Below, piece by piece: positions 1 to 6,639 of a DNA stretch of 8,664 nucleotides. The translations under genes and the position numbers were made by a program. The stretch is from Thermatribacter sp964570785 (GTDB lineage Bacteria; Atribacterota; Atribacteria; Atribacterales; Thermatribacteraceae), in contig CAZMZG010000064.1 of assembly GCA_964570785.1 (NCBI GenBank), positions 1 to 8,664 on the forward strand, written 5' to 3'. Numbering within the stretch: position 1 is the first letter of the stretch; every line of letters starts with the position of its first letter. The notes beneath the pieces are model-generated. The model saw only the letters and a program-made list of their open reading frames with translations, did no database searches and was not told the origin of the DNA.

Positions 1-33
1 CATCTCTACCTCGGTAGCTGAGTAGCGCTTCAT
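1..33 (-). CDS. 5' end of an unidentified minus-strand gene
   Basis: On the minus strand an ATG at 33-31 opens a frame reading MKRYSATEVEM up to the window edge. It is preceded by a near-perfect Shine-Dalgarno, AAGGAGG (complement of 41-47), with a 7-nt spacer, which is the main reason to believe it is a real start. Eleven residues are too few to assign a family. The gene is divergent from everything else here and starts about 65 bp from the left edge of the decayed IS3 element. I see no clear promoter for it in the AT-rich stretch between. Confidence 0.45.
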   Translation of the reverse strand, partial: MKRYSATEVEM

Positions 34-122
34 TTCTTTTCCTCCTTAAAAGGAACAATTGGTCTTTCCCAACTTCAGTGGAGGCAAAGAAAAGAGAGTG
101 TAATGACTGGGAGTGTCGGGAA

Positions 123-403
123 ATGGAAAGAAGGAAGTACGACAAAGAATGGAAGCTCTCGATTCTCCGTCTCGCTCAGGAGGGAAATCAAACTACAGCG
201 TAGGTTGCCAGGGACTTTGACATCAAGAAAAAACCTCATTCACAAATGGAAGGAGCCTTTTCGAAAGGAAGCTCGGGAATCCTTTCCTGGAAAAGGGAAT
301 CTCAGAAAAGAGGACGCCTATGTTCGTAACTAAAGAAAGACTTAAAAAGGAATACTGAAGAACGGGATATCCTAAAAAAGCGCTACTTACCCTCTCAAAG
401 ACA
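123..403 (+). pseudogene. IS3-family transposase orfA (helix-turn-helix protein), broken
   Basis: From the ATG at 123 the frame reads MERRKYDKEWKLSILRLAQE, then GNQTTA, and stops at a TAG (201-203). It resumes as VARDFDIKK. It then shifts frame near 230 to NLIHKWKEPFRKEA and GKGNLRKEDAYVRN (stop at 331-333). It shifts again to a leucine-zipper-like tail, visible as EERDILKK. These pieces in order are the classic orfA layout of IS3 transposases (helix-turn-helix binding the inverted repeats, then a coiled coil). At least one nonsense mutation and two frameshifts show it is dead. No SD is obvious. Confidence 0.82.
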
Positions 404-1208
404 CTAAGTTTCTGGAGAATCAATGCTCGTCATTTTCGGATGGTGCGATGACCAGGCCCTTGGTGTTTCGGTGAGCGGGCACTATGCTTTTGCGGGGGAG
501 AGCTGAATCGTAAAGGGAGAATGTAAACCGGGAGTTGCTCTTGGTTATAAAAAGAGCTTTCGAAGAGAGCCGGAGGACCTATGGAAGTCCGAGAATAACT
601 GCTCTCTTCAAAAAGAAGGGTTGCACTTGTAGTGAGAATCGGATAATTCGATCGATGAAGCAATGTGGTTATGCTGTGAGAACCAAAAAGCGCCATTGAA
701 TCACCACTCGCTCAGCATACCCCCTCCAGAAAAGCCCCCCAACCCCCTGAAGCAAGAATTGAACCTGAAAAACCGAATCGTGTCTGGTGCTCGGACATCA
801 CCTACATCCCTACCCAAGAAGGGTGGCTATACCTTTCGGTGGTCATGGACCTCTATTCCCAGAAAGTGATTGGCTGGGAGGCAAGTGAGAGGTTGAACCA
901 GGAACTTATTCTTCAGACTTTGAGGAATCGCACTAAGAAGTGGAGACCTTTCCCCTCTTGTCCTCACCATTCCGATCAGAGAATCCAGCACAGGCACCCT
1001 ACATACTCAACCTTACTCAAGAGGTATGGTCCCCAGTATGAGCCGAAAGGGGAATTGTTGCGACAATGCTGTGGTGGAGCCTTTCTTCAAAACTTTGAAG
1101 ACTGAACTGGTTCAGAGAGATATGAAAGGCGGGAAGAGGCAAAGGAGGGCTCTTTGCCTACATTGAGGGATTTTATAATTCAAGGAGACTTTACTCAGTA
1201 CTAGGATA
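404..1208 (+). pseudogene. IS3-family transposase orfB (DDE integrase), broken
   Basis: This is the catalytic half of the IS3 transposase, with an rve integrase-core domain. Fragments in order are KFLENQCSSF, LGVSVSGHYAFA, then RELLLVIKRAFEES and RRTYGSPRITALF, then IIRSMKQCGYAVRTKKRH (TGA at 697-699), then VWCSDITYIPTQEGWLYLSV. The first catalytic Asp lies in WCSDITYI (codon 794-796). The second is in HHSDQ (974-976). The glutamate is in DNAVVEPFFKTLKTEL (1077-1079), which lies in a different frame from the second Asp. All three DDE residues are still encoded, but frameshifts and stops prevent a single product. The longest surviving open stretch spans about 780-1105. The C-terminus is cut after LGY. 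Confidence 0.85.
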
Positions 1209-1226
1209 TAATTGTAACCACATCTC

Positions 1227-1255
1227 TTGACAGAAAAAATATCATTATTTATACT
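1227..1255 (+). promoter_or_regulatory. Strong sigma-70/SigA-type promoter of the sugar locus
   Basis: TTGACA (1227-1232), a 17-bp spacer and TATACT (1250-1255) form a near-consensus housekeeping promoter. Transcription would start near 1262, inside the operator at 1259-1272. It lies just past the end of the IS3 remnant and is the only convincing promoter on the plus strand ahead of the transporter genes. It probably drives the truncated lacI, the binding protein, the permeases, the glycosidase and perhaps the full repressor as one operon. Confidence 0.75.
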
Positions 1256-1258
1256 TTT

Positions 1259-1272
1259 TGAAAGCGGTTTCA
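1259..1272 (+). promoter_or_regulatory. LacI-family operator / cre-like site over the start point
   Basis: TGAAAGCGGTTTCA is a dyad with a central CG and a single mismatched pair. It fits the catabolite-responsive element consensus TGNAARCGNWWWCA at every position, and the two flanking bases on each side are A/T as in the extended consensus. It begins 3 bp after the -10 box and covers the predicted start point, so a bound repressor would block initiation. LacI-family proteins and CcpA use very similar operators. It could serve the local repressor at 6656-7666, a CcpA-like global regulator, or both; local autoregulation is my first guess. Confidence 0.75.
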
Positions 1273-1290
1273 AAAATTCCACAAATTTCC

Positions 1291-1647
1291 AAGAAGTTGA
1301 TCAGAAATGGTAACTATAAGAGAAGTGGCTGAAAAAGCTGGTGTTTCTCCTTCAACGGTTTCAAGGGTCCTGAACGGGCACCCTTCAGTAAGACCCGAAC
1401 GAAGAAGATTAGTTATGGAGTGGGTGGAAAGGTTAGGTTACCAACCTAATTCTATAGCACGTGGTCTGGCTACAAACAGATCTCATCTCATAGGTGTTAT
1501 TATTCGTGAAATCTCAAACCCCTTCTTTGCCGAAATCATTCAGGCAATTGAAGAATCTGCTACTCAGAACGGCTATAACATTCTCCTTTGCAATACCAGC
1601 GGAAACTTACAAAGAGAGAAGAAGGCAATAAACATCCTGCTGAGTAG
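1291..1647 (+). repeat. 357-bp direct repeat, upstream copy
   Basis: This segment is identical, at every base I compared, to 6640-6996 in the same orientation, with an offset of 5,349 bp. It runs from 16 bp before the repressor ATG to the third base of codon 113 plus two further bases. The DNA on both sides differs between the copies. No inverted repeats or target-site duplication are visible at the edges, so it is not an insertion sequence. It looks like a segmental duplication of the 5' part of the repressor gene. Just beyond its end, after an extra CAATTACGA, the copy again shows ACAAGT as in the downstream copy; this may be chance. Confidence 0.95.
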
Positions 1648-1666
1648 CAATTACGAACAAGTGTAA
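1307..1666 (+). pseudogene. Truncated LacI-family regulator (DNA-binding part only)
   Basis: This is a 119-residue frame whose first 113 residues equal those of the complete repressor at 6656-7666. It has the helix-turn-helix (about residues 3-22, SPSTVSRVLNG), the hinge helix (about 48-58, NSIARGLATNR) and only the first ~55 residues of the sugar-binding core. It then ends in a non-homologous tail, SNYEQV. LacI-family proteins are usually about 330-340 residues, so roughly two thirds is missing, including the rest of the ligand pocket and most of the dimer interface. The DNA-binding part is undamaged and the gene lies directly behind the promoter and operator, so a small protein could still be made. 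No strong SD precedes the ATG. It is most likely a remnant, now acting as a leader frame of the transporter operon. Confidence 0.85.
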
Positions 1667-1762
1667 AGGAGGTGGTAAAGTTAAGACAGAACACGATCTA
1701 TCGAGTTTTGAGAAAAGAGAGTGCGCAACAGAGAAAAGTAAAAAAGAAGGGAGTGATTGATT
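1667..1762 (+). other. Leader segment with an orphan Shine-Dalgarno and the binding-protein RBS
   Basis: This 96-bp gap separates the truncated regulator from the binding-protein gene. AAAGGAGGTGG, a near-perfect SD overlapping the preceding TAA, begins at about 1665 but has no ATG, GTG or TTG at a usable distance downstream. It looks like a ribosome site whose gene start was lost. A second SD, AAGGGAG (1747-1753), sits 9 nt ahead of the GTG at 1763 and decides that start. I see no terminator, so read-through into the transporter genes is expected. Confidence 0.5.
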
Positions 1763-3106
1763 GTGCTTAAAAAATATGGGTTGATAGTGGGAATAATGTT
1801 TCTAGTTCTTACAATGATAGGGTTAAGTTTTTGCTCGGTTAGCGCAAAGACAACCACTCTTACAATATGGTCAACTTGGCCTGATAGAGGAGTAAAAACG
1901 CTAATCGCAAAATACGAAGCTACACATCCGAACGTGAAAGTTGATTACTTGTTCATTCCATGGAATAACACGGTTTGGGCTCAGAAAATTACTACTGCAA
2001 AAATGGCGGGTAGTTTGCCAGATCTCGTTATGACTGCTCAACTACCTGCTGAGTGGTCCGAACCTGTGCGTGGCGTCTATATGTCCTTAAATAACTACAT
2101 CGAACGAGATAATTTTGACATTAATGACTTTGTTAAAGCAATGGTCACCCCCAGCACACTTAATGGTCAAATATACGGAGTGCCAATGTGGTTCGACTTT
2201 GGGATGCTTTTTTACAACAAAAAGATGCTTGCCGAAGCTGGATATAGTGGTCCTCCAAGAACTTGGGATGACTTAATCGAGTATACAACTAAACTCACAG
2301 TAATAAAAGATGGCCAGCTGGAAAGGATGGGTTTTGCCCTTCTCGAATTTCCTGTATTCTTTACACTTCAAGCCGTTGCAGGAGGACATATGTTCAGCGA
2401 AGATGGGACTAAGGCAACCTTTAACTCACCAGAAATGCTTAAAGCTGCTCGTCTAATGATCAAACTACGAGACATCATGGGTGGGATGAACGAACTTACA
2501 AGAATAGCTTCCACCGAGGTTCTCGGTGCTGAAGCCGATTCATTCGTTCGTTACAAGTCGGCTATGATATACATGAATGCTTTTTCAGAAATCGGCAGAA
2601 TAAAGAAATTTGCTCCAGACATGGATTACGGAATTGCTCCAATGCCTTCGCCCAAGGGCATGCCACAAACTTTAATTCACACAGCTGGTGCACTTCTTGC
2701 GATTCCAAGCCCCGCCAAACATCGTGAAGAGGCTTGGGATTTCCTAAAGTTTTGGACTTCTAAGGAGAATCTCTTGCCATTTGTCAAAGAGAACCTGGAT
2801 GTCTGGGCAGTATTGCCGGGTAGAATTTCTTGTGTCAAAGATCCAGAATTTCTCTCTCTCGATCCCAACTTGCCAGAAATAGCAAAACAAATCGATTCTC
2901 TTCAACCAGTAGGACACTTTGTACATCCTCTTGCCACAGATGCTCACTGGATCAACATGCTTAAAGCGGTTGACGATTTCCTATGGGGTAAAGCAACGCC
3001 CGAGGAAGCTTTGAATGAAGCCAATCAAAAAGCCCAAGAATTTTTAGACAAGACTTTCAAAGATCTAAAAGAAAGAGGTATCGAGATAAAACTGGATCTA
3101 TATTAA
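1763..3106 (+). CDS. Sugar ABC transporter, extracellular solute-binding protein (family 1)
   Basis: This is the substrate-capturing lipoprotein-like or secreted component of a MalE-type carbohydrate importer, acting outside the cytoplasmic membrane. I prefer the GTG at 1763 (447 residues) over the in-frame TTG at 1757, because the SD at 1747-1753 is 9 nt from the GTG but only 3 nt from the TTG. Residues 1-28 are a signal peptide: KK, a long hydrophobic core, then a VSA/K cleavage site. The mature protein starts with the family pattern LTIWSTW followed by LIAKYEATHPNVKV. It also shows SLPDLVM (about 84-90), the hinge-region motif MLFYNKKMLAEAG (148-160) and PPRTWDDL. The aromatic-rich makeup (WNNTVW, MWFDFG) suits sugar stacking. 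Length is normal for the family. It is followed by a palindrome and two permease genes. The substrate cannot be read from the sequence; an oligosaccharide is likely given the co-encoded glycosidase. Confidence 0.93.
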   Translation: MLKKYGLIVGIMFLVLTMIGLSFCSVSAKTTTLTIWSTWPDRGVKTLIAKYEATHPNVKVDYLFIPWNNTVWAQKITTAKMAGSLPDLVMTAQLPAEWSEPVRGVYMSLNNYIERDNFDINDFVKAMVTPSTLNGQIYGVPMWFDFGMLFYNKKMLAEAGYSGPPRTWDDLIEYTTKLTVIKDGQLERMGFALLEFPVFFTLQAVAGGHMFSEDGTKATFNSPEMLKAARLMIKLRDIMGGMNELTRIASTEVLGAEADSFVRYKSAMIYMNAFSEIGRIKKFAPDMDYGIAPMPSPKGMPQTLIHTAGALLAIPSPAKHREEAWDFLKFWTSKENLLPFVKENLDVWAVLPGRISCVKDPEFLSLDPNLPEIAKQIDSLQPVGHFVHPLATDAHWINMLKAVDDFLWGKATPEEALNEANQKAQEFLDKTFKDLKERGIEIKLDLY

Positions 3107-3154
3107 CGTTCTTGACACCCCAGGGAGCAAAATCATCTAATCCGGTTTTGAACT

Positions 3155-3194
3155 CTGGGAAGCTTGGGTTCTCCGGAGAACCCAAGCTTCCCAG
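3155..3194 (+). repeat. 40-bp perfect palindrome between binding-protein and permease genes
   Basis: The two 20-bp halves are perfect reverse complements about the 3174/3175 centre (TTCTCC|GGAGAA). In RNA this gives an 18-bp stem with a 4-nt loop. Flanking AATCC (3139-3143) and GGATT (3197-3201) could extend it after an internal bulge. No U-run follows, so it is not a typical intrinsic terminator. It ends 7 bp before the permease SD (GGGGAGG, 3202-3208). Known parallels are intercistronic hairpins after malE-type genes that protect the upstream mRNA or reduce downstream expression, giving excess binding protein over permease. That role is inferred here. Confidence 0.9.
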
Positions 3195-3215
3195 TAGGAT
3201 TGGGGAGGCTACCAG

Positions 3216-4133
3216 ATGAAGCTTTTTGCCAAAAAGAAACACTTTAAATCCCATGAGGTCAGAGATGCTTTGGTGTTCGCCTTGCCATGGTTCATAGGCT
3301 TTTTTGCATTCACTCTCTATCCAATTATCAGGTCCTTCATGTACTCTTTTCAAGAATACGATATTCTACATGAGCCCAAATGGATTGGATTGTCCAACTA
3401 TTCTAAGCTCTTAACAGATTCGCGATTTAGTGCTTCACTTTATAATACCTTTTACTACACAATGTTCTCCGTGCCCCTACAAATAGCACTTGCACTTCTA
3501 CTTGCCTTCCTGATGACCAGGAAAATAAGGGGACTTCGTATTTTTAGAAGTATTTACTTTTTCCCATCTGTAATCTCGGGAGTTGCCGTGGTTCTTGTAT
3601 GGAAGCTGATGTTTCAAGGCGATTACGGGCTAATAAATAATATTTTAAGCTACATAGGCATTAGAGGTCCAGCATGGTTGGATAATCCACTGTGGTCGAA
3701 ACCAGCACTGATTTTGATGAGTCTTTGGGGTGTCGGGATGTCTATGGTGATTTATATTGCAGCCATGTTGGGTGTGCCCACTACGCTGTACGAAGTTGCA
3801 GAAATAGACGGAGCAAGTGGATGGACCCAATTTAGGAAAATAACTCTACCATTAATAAGTCCTGCGGTATTTTACACACTGGTGATAAACATTGCTGCTG
3901 CACTTCAGATTTTTACCCAAGTTTATGCTTTAACTGGGAGACCGCCGCTGGCCGCACCAGGTGGACCAGCTGATTCTACACTGGTTCTTGTGCTTTATCT
4001 GTATGATCAAGCCTTTACTTTTCTAAAGATGGGCTACGCTTCCACACTGGCTTGGGTTTTATTCCTAATCATACTGATACTCACGCTGTTCCAGTTCAAA
4101 ACATCCAAAGGGTGGGTACATTATGAAGAGTAG
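3216..4133 (+). CDS. Sugar ABC transporter permease, MalF/UgpA-type
   Basis: This is an inner-membrane half of a carbohydrate importer, 305 residues, the usual size for a short MalF-type subunit. The ATG at 3216 has a strong SD, GGGGAGG, 7 nt upstream. Six membrane segments can be seen at about residues 19-45, 78-100, 112-133, 163-185, 214-238 and 275-294. The cytoplasmic EAA loop, which docks on the ATPase, is at about 193-212 (EVAEIDGASGWTQFRKITLP) with the conserved Gly at 199. The N-terminal motif LPWFIGFFAFTLYP is typical of UgpA-like permeases. It overlaps the next permease gene by 11 bp, implying translational coupling and a heterodimeric channel. Confidence 0.95.
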   Translation: MKLFAKKKHFKSHEVRDALVFALPWFIGFFAFTLYPIIRSFMYSFQEYDILHEPKWIGLSNYSKLLTDSRFSASLYNTFYYTMFSVPLQIALALLLAFLMTRKIRGLRIFRSIYFFPSVISGVAVVLVWKLMFQGDYGLINNILSYIGIRGPAWLDNPLWSKPALILMSLWGVGMSMVIYIAAMLGVPTTLYEVAEIDGASGWTQFRKITLPLISPAVFYTLVINIAAALQIFTQVYALTGRPPLAAPGGPADSTLVLVLYLYDQAFTFLKMGYASTLAWVLFLIILILTLFQFKTSKGWVHYEE

Positions 4134-4962
4134 TCGAGAAAGCTATATAGTGATATATTTCTTGGTACTTGCGTCCGCAGCCATTTTTCTGCTTCCTCTT
4201 TTTTGGATGGTTTCAACCTCACTAAAACCCACAAGCCAGATTTTTTTGTCTCCTCCCAAATGGATACCATCCCCGATCACGTGGGAGCATTTTCGAAACG
4301 CAATATCTGAGTTCAGGTTCTCCTTGTATTTCAAAAATACTGCAATAATCACTGGTTTAAATGTTTTAGCCGCCATCCTTATAAATCCAATGGTAGCATT
4401 TTCATTCGCATTACTCAGGTGGCCAACAAGGGACTTCTGGTTTATGGTAATGCTGAGTACTATTATGCTGCCCTTACCAGTCACAATAATTCCATTATTC
4501 ATTATCTTTCGAAATCTTGGTTGGCTTGATACATATCTACCGCTTATCATCCTTCCCTTCTTTGGGCATCCACTGTTTATATTCTTGCTTCGACAGTTCA
4601 TGAGAAAAATTCCTCTCGACCTAATTGACGCCGCCAGGATTGATGGATGTAGCAATTACCGTATTTATTGGAACATAATATTACCCCTTATCAAAGCTCC
4701 CATAGCCACAATCGCAACATTTCAATTTATGTGGTCCTGGAATGACTTTTTCATGCCGCTCATATTTATCAATAAAACCTCTATGAAAACTCTCTCTTTG
4801 GGCTTAATGGATTACTTGGGTCAAACCTCAAGCGGGGGATTCGTGGATTGGGGTGCCCTCATGGCTGCAGGATTCTTAAGTTTAATTCCCTGCGTAGTCA
4901 TTTTCCTTATTGCACAGGAATACCTCGTGGAAGGCATAACCTTTACGGGAATAAAAAGATAA
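4123..4962 (+). CDS. Sugar ABC transporter permease, MalG/UgpE-type
   Basis: This is the second membrane subunit, 279 residues. Its ATG lies inside the end of the upstream permease, with an SD-like AAAGGGTGG (4107-4115) 7 nt before it. Membrane segments lie at about residues 9-31, 72-98, 107-129, 138-156, 192-214 and 247-265. The EAA loop is at about 167-189 (LIDAARIDGCSNYRIYWNII), with D169, A170, A171 and G175 in place. It ends in the family's hallmark tail, QEYLVEGITFTGIKR. No ATP-binding subunit follows; a shared MsmX/MsiK-type ATPase elsewhere in the genome is the usual solution for this transporter class. Confidence 0.95.
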   Translation: MKSSRESYIVIYFLVLASAAIFLLPLFWMVSTSLKPTSQIFLSPPKWIPSPITWEHFRNAISEFRFSLYFKNTAIITGLNVLAAILINPMVAFSFALLRWPTRDFWFMVMLSTIMLPLPVTIIPLFIIFRNLGWLDTYLPLIILPFFGHPLFIFLLRQFMRKIPLDLIDAARIDGCSNYRIYWNIILPLIKAPIATIATFQFMWSWNDFFMPLIFINKTSMKTLSLGLMDYLGQTSSGGFVDWGALMAAGFLSLIPCVVIFLIAQEYLVEGITFTGIKR

Positions 4963-4970
4963 AAAGTCCT

Positions 4971-5006
4971 CTCGGAAGGGGTCTTTAACAATGATTCTCT
5001 TCCGAG
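4971..5006 (+). repeat. Stem-loop between permease and glycosidase genes
   Basis: CTCGGAAG (4971-4978) and CTTCCGAG (4999-5006) form an 8-bp perfect stem that can grow inward through G-U and G-C pairs. The loop holds an in-frame ATG at 4991. The hairpin ends 6 bp before the SD of the glycosidase gene. No U-run follows, so termination is unlikely. It may tune mRNA stability or translation of the last operon genes. The hairpin also argues against the ATG at 4991 being the true start. Confidence 0.6.
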
Positions 5007-5026
5007 GAAAAGAAAGGAGATGTGAG

Positions 5027-6574
5027 ATGCTTTTCCGACCTAAACAGGAATTAATGTGGGATACGTGGTTAGTGCCCCACGAAGGCGTGTATTACCTCTT
5101 TTACATCAGAATTTCCCTGCCCCGACGACGCCCTTACGAGGGTTTTGGCACAGGACCTGACGGAATCAGCGTAGCTCGATCCCACGATCTCCTACATTGG
5201 GAAGAAATTGGTCCAGTATTAGAAAAACACCCTGACGCTGCATGGCTTGGAACCGGGATGATCCATAAAGTTGGCAATGAGTTCATAATGAACTTTTCTG
5301 AAGAACGTCCCATAGGTCACCAAGTTGTTTGTTTAGCCAAATCTCAGGATCTCCTTCGATGGATCCGGCTTCCCGCCGAATACGAAATTCGGCCTGACCC
5401 CCGATACTACCAAACTGAACCATCAGAGAGTGCAGATCCATTGCCACGCTGGGATTCCCTTGGCATAGTATCCCCGTCTGGCGAACGTTCAGAATATTTG
5501 GCTTTTATTACTGCAAACGCACAGAACACTTTGCCAGGACATTGTGGAACGCTTGGCTTTTTAAAATCCAAAGATGGTCTTCATTGGGAAGCATTACCAC
5601 CAGTAGTTGAGCCAGGGTTGTTTCCTAGCTACGAAGTCCCTGAGTACGTTGGTTTTAACGGTCGCCACTATGTGATATTCTCGACTAACACAACAGCAGG
5701 ACCTCGATTCGACCCACGCGCTAGAGGACCTCATAGCGGCACATATTACGTGGTGGCAGATGATATTAAAGGACCCTACGTGAGGCCACCAGTCGATTGT
5801 TTGCTTCTCGGACAGCGAGACACAACCTTCCTCTTTGGCACGTATGTTGGACGGTCAATATGCATTGATGGAGGAAAGCGGCTTTTTTACCACCACTGGA
5901 CAGCAAATTACCCTGAAGGTTGGTGGGGGCCACCAAAAATACTGGTAGAACGCGGACCCTATCAGTTAGGCCTAGATTACTGGCCTGGATGCGAAAAACT
6001 TAAGGCTTCTTTGCTTGCAAAAGGTGTGGAAGAAAAAAAATTACATCCACTTAAGACAGCAGGTAAGGTTCCAGTAATTGAATGGCTAATAGATAACGGT
6101 TCGGTGAAAGCAACTAACAGAGGTGGTGCACATGGAGCGTTTTGGGAAATACCATTAGGTAAGCAATCTCAATCATTTACAGACCTTTCAGATGGAAGAA
6201 TACTGGAAACACGCGTCCGTATACGAAGGGGCCGGGGGCTTGGCATCTGGATCAAATGTTCCGATAAATCGAAGCACATAGCCCTGTTATTAAACGCAGA
6301 AAGAAAAGTAGTTGAGTTTGGAAAACTTTCATACTTTAAAGATGGGTCTTCTTTGATTTTTGAACCGGAAGAGGAAATCCCATGGCCAATTGCCACGGGT
6401 GTGAGTCACGCTCTACGCATGCTGGCCAGGAGAAACTTTATAGAACTCTACCTCGATGACCGTTTGGTCCACTGCTTTTGCAGTCGCGATGAGTTAGACA
6501 CGAATTACTTAGGATTTTACGCCGAGCTCGCCAGCGGTGATTTTTTGACACCCTCTATATGGGCAATGGCATAA
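5027..6574 (+). CDS. Cytoplasmic GH32/GH43-like five-bladed beta-propeller glycosidase
   Basis: The ATG at 5027 (515 residues) has the SD AAAGGAGA 6 nt upstream. The earlier in-frame ATG at 4991 lacks one and lies in a hairpin loop. There is no signal peptide, so it acts on imported sugar. Residues ~1-330 look like a beta-propeller with three SxDxLxW blade motifs (SHDLLHW 52-58, SQDLLRW 106-112, SKDGLHW 181-187). Motifs follow the GH32 order: WDTWLVPHEGVYYLFY (D12, candidate nucleophile), AWLGTGM (blade 2), RWDS (D143, candidate RDP aspartate) and YEVPEY (E203, candidate acid/base equivalent to the ECP glutamate). The C-terminal part (~350-515) resembles the GH32 beta-sandwich, with HALRMLARRNFIELYLDDR like the GH32C signature. 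The motifs diverge from classical invertases (no NDPNG, FRDP or ECP), so specificity could be a fructoside or another exo-glycoside. A GH43- or GH130-like role is not excluded. Confidence 0.8.
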   Translation: MLFRPKQELMWDTWLVPHEGVYYLFYIRISLPRRRPYEGFGTGPDGISVARSHDLLHWEEIGPVLEKHPDAAWLGTGMIHKVGNEFIMNFSEERPIGHQVVCLAKSQDLLRWIRLPAEYEIRPDPRYYQTEPSESADPLPRWDSLGIVSPSGERSEYLAFITANAQNTLPGHCGTLGFLKSKDGLHWEALPPVVEPGLFPSYEVPEYVGFNGRHYVIFSTNTTAGPRFDPRARGPHSGTYYVVADDIKGPYVRPPVDCLLLGQRDTTFLFGTYVGRSICIDGGKRLFYHHWTANYPEGWWGPPKILVERGPYQLGLDYWPGCEKLKASLLAKGVEEKKLHPLKTAGKVPVIEWLIDNGSVKATNRGGAHGAFWEIPLGKQSQSFTDLSDGRILETRVRIRRGRGLGIWIKCSDKSKHIALLLNAERKVVEFGKLSYFKDGSSLIFEPEEEIPWPIATGVSHALRMLARRNFIELYLDDRLVHCFCSRDELDTNYLGFYAELASGDFLTPSIWAMA

Positions 6575-6639
6575 CAAAACTATCCTGTTTGGAAAAAATA
6601 AATGTTAGAATAACTTTTGCTGGTGAAATCTTGACAAGT

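Larger units (their letters stand above)
99..1208 (+). mobile_element. Decayed IS3-family insertion sequence remnant
   Basis: The stretch holds both transposase reading frames of an IS3-type element in the normal order (helix-turn-helix orfA, then DDE integrase orfB). Recognisable protein motifs are scattered over all three plus-strand frames. A plausible left end is the TG at 99-100 just ahead of orfA, since IS3 elements typically begin with TG. No matching inverted repeat is found on the right. Homology stops after the C-terminal signature GFYNSRRLYSVLGY (to about 1208), short of a normal orfB end and terminal repeat. The element is therefore immobile and truncated on the right, and it abuts the promoter of the sugar locus. 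The exact left boundary is uncertain. Confidence 0.85.

Noticed and set aside
374..380. AAAAAAG tract as the programmed frameshift site joining orfA and orfB
   Set aside because: The surrounding reading frames are already broken by random mutations and the tract appears to lack one A compared with the expected coding frame, so it cannot be shown to be functional.
1353..1363. CGGTTTCA half-site inside the repressor coding sequence as an auxiliary operator
   Set aside because: The left half does not form a dyad, and the bases encode the conserved STVSR of the helix-turn-helix.
1826..1840. LSFC in the binding protein as a lipobox
   Set aside because: Phe directly before the Cys is atypical; a VSA cleavage site a few residues later fits a standard signal peptidase I site better, though lipid attachment is not excluded.
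4143..4655. A 170-codon open frame on the minus strand
   Set aside because: It lies wholly inside the second permease gene, has no SD, and its protein has no recognisable domain; it is an antisense shadow.
6631..6636. TTGACA ahead of the full-length repressor as a separate promoter
   Set aside because: No -10-like hexamer lies 16-18 bp downstream; the expected position falls on the repressor's first codon.
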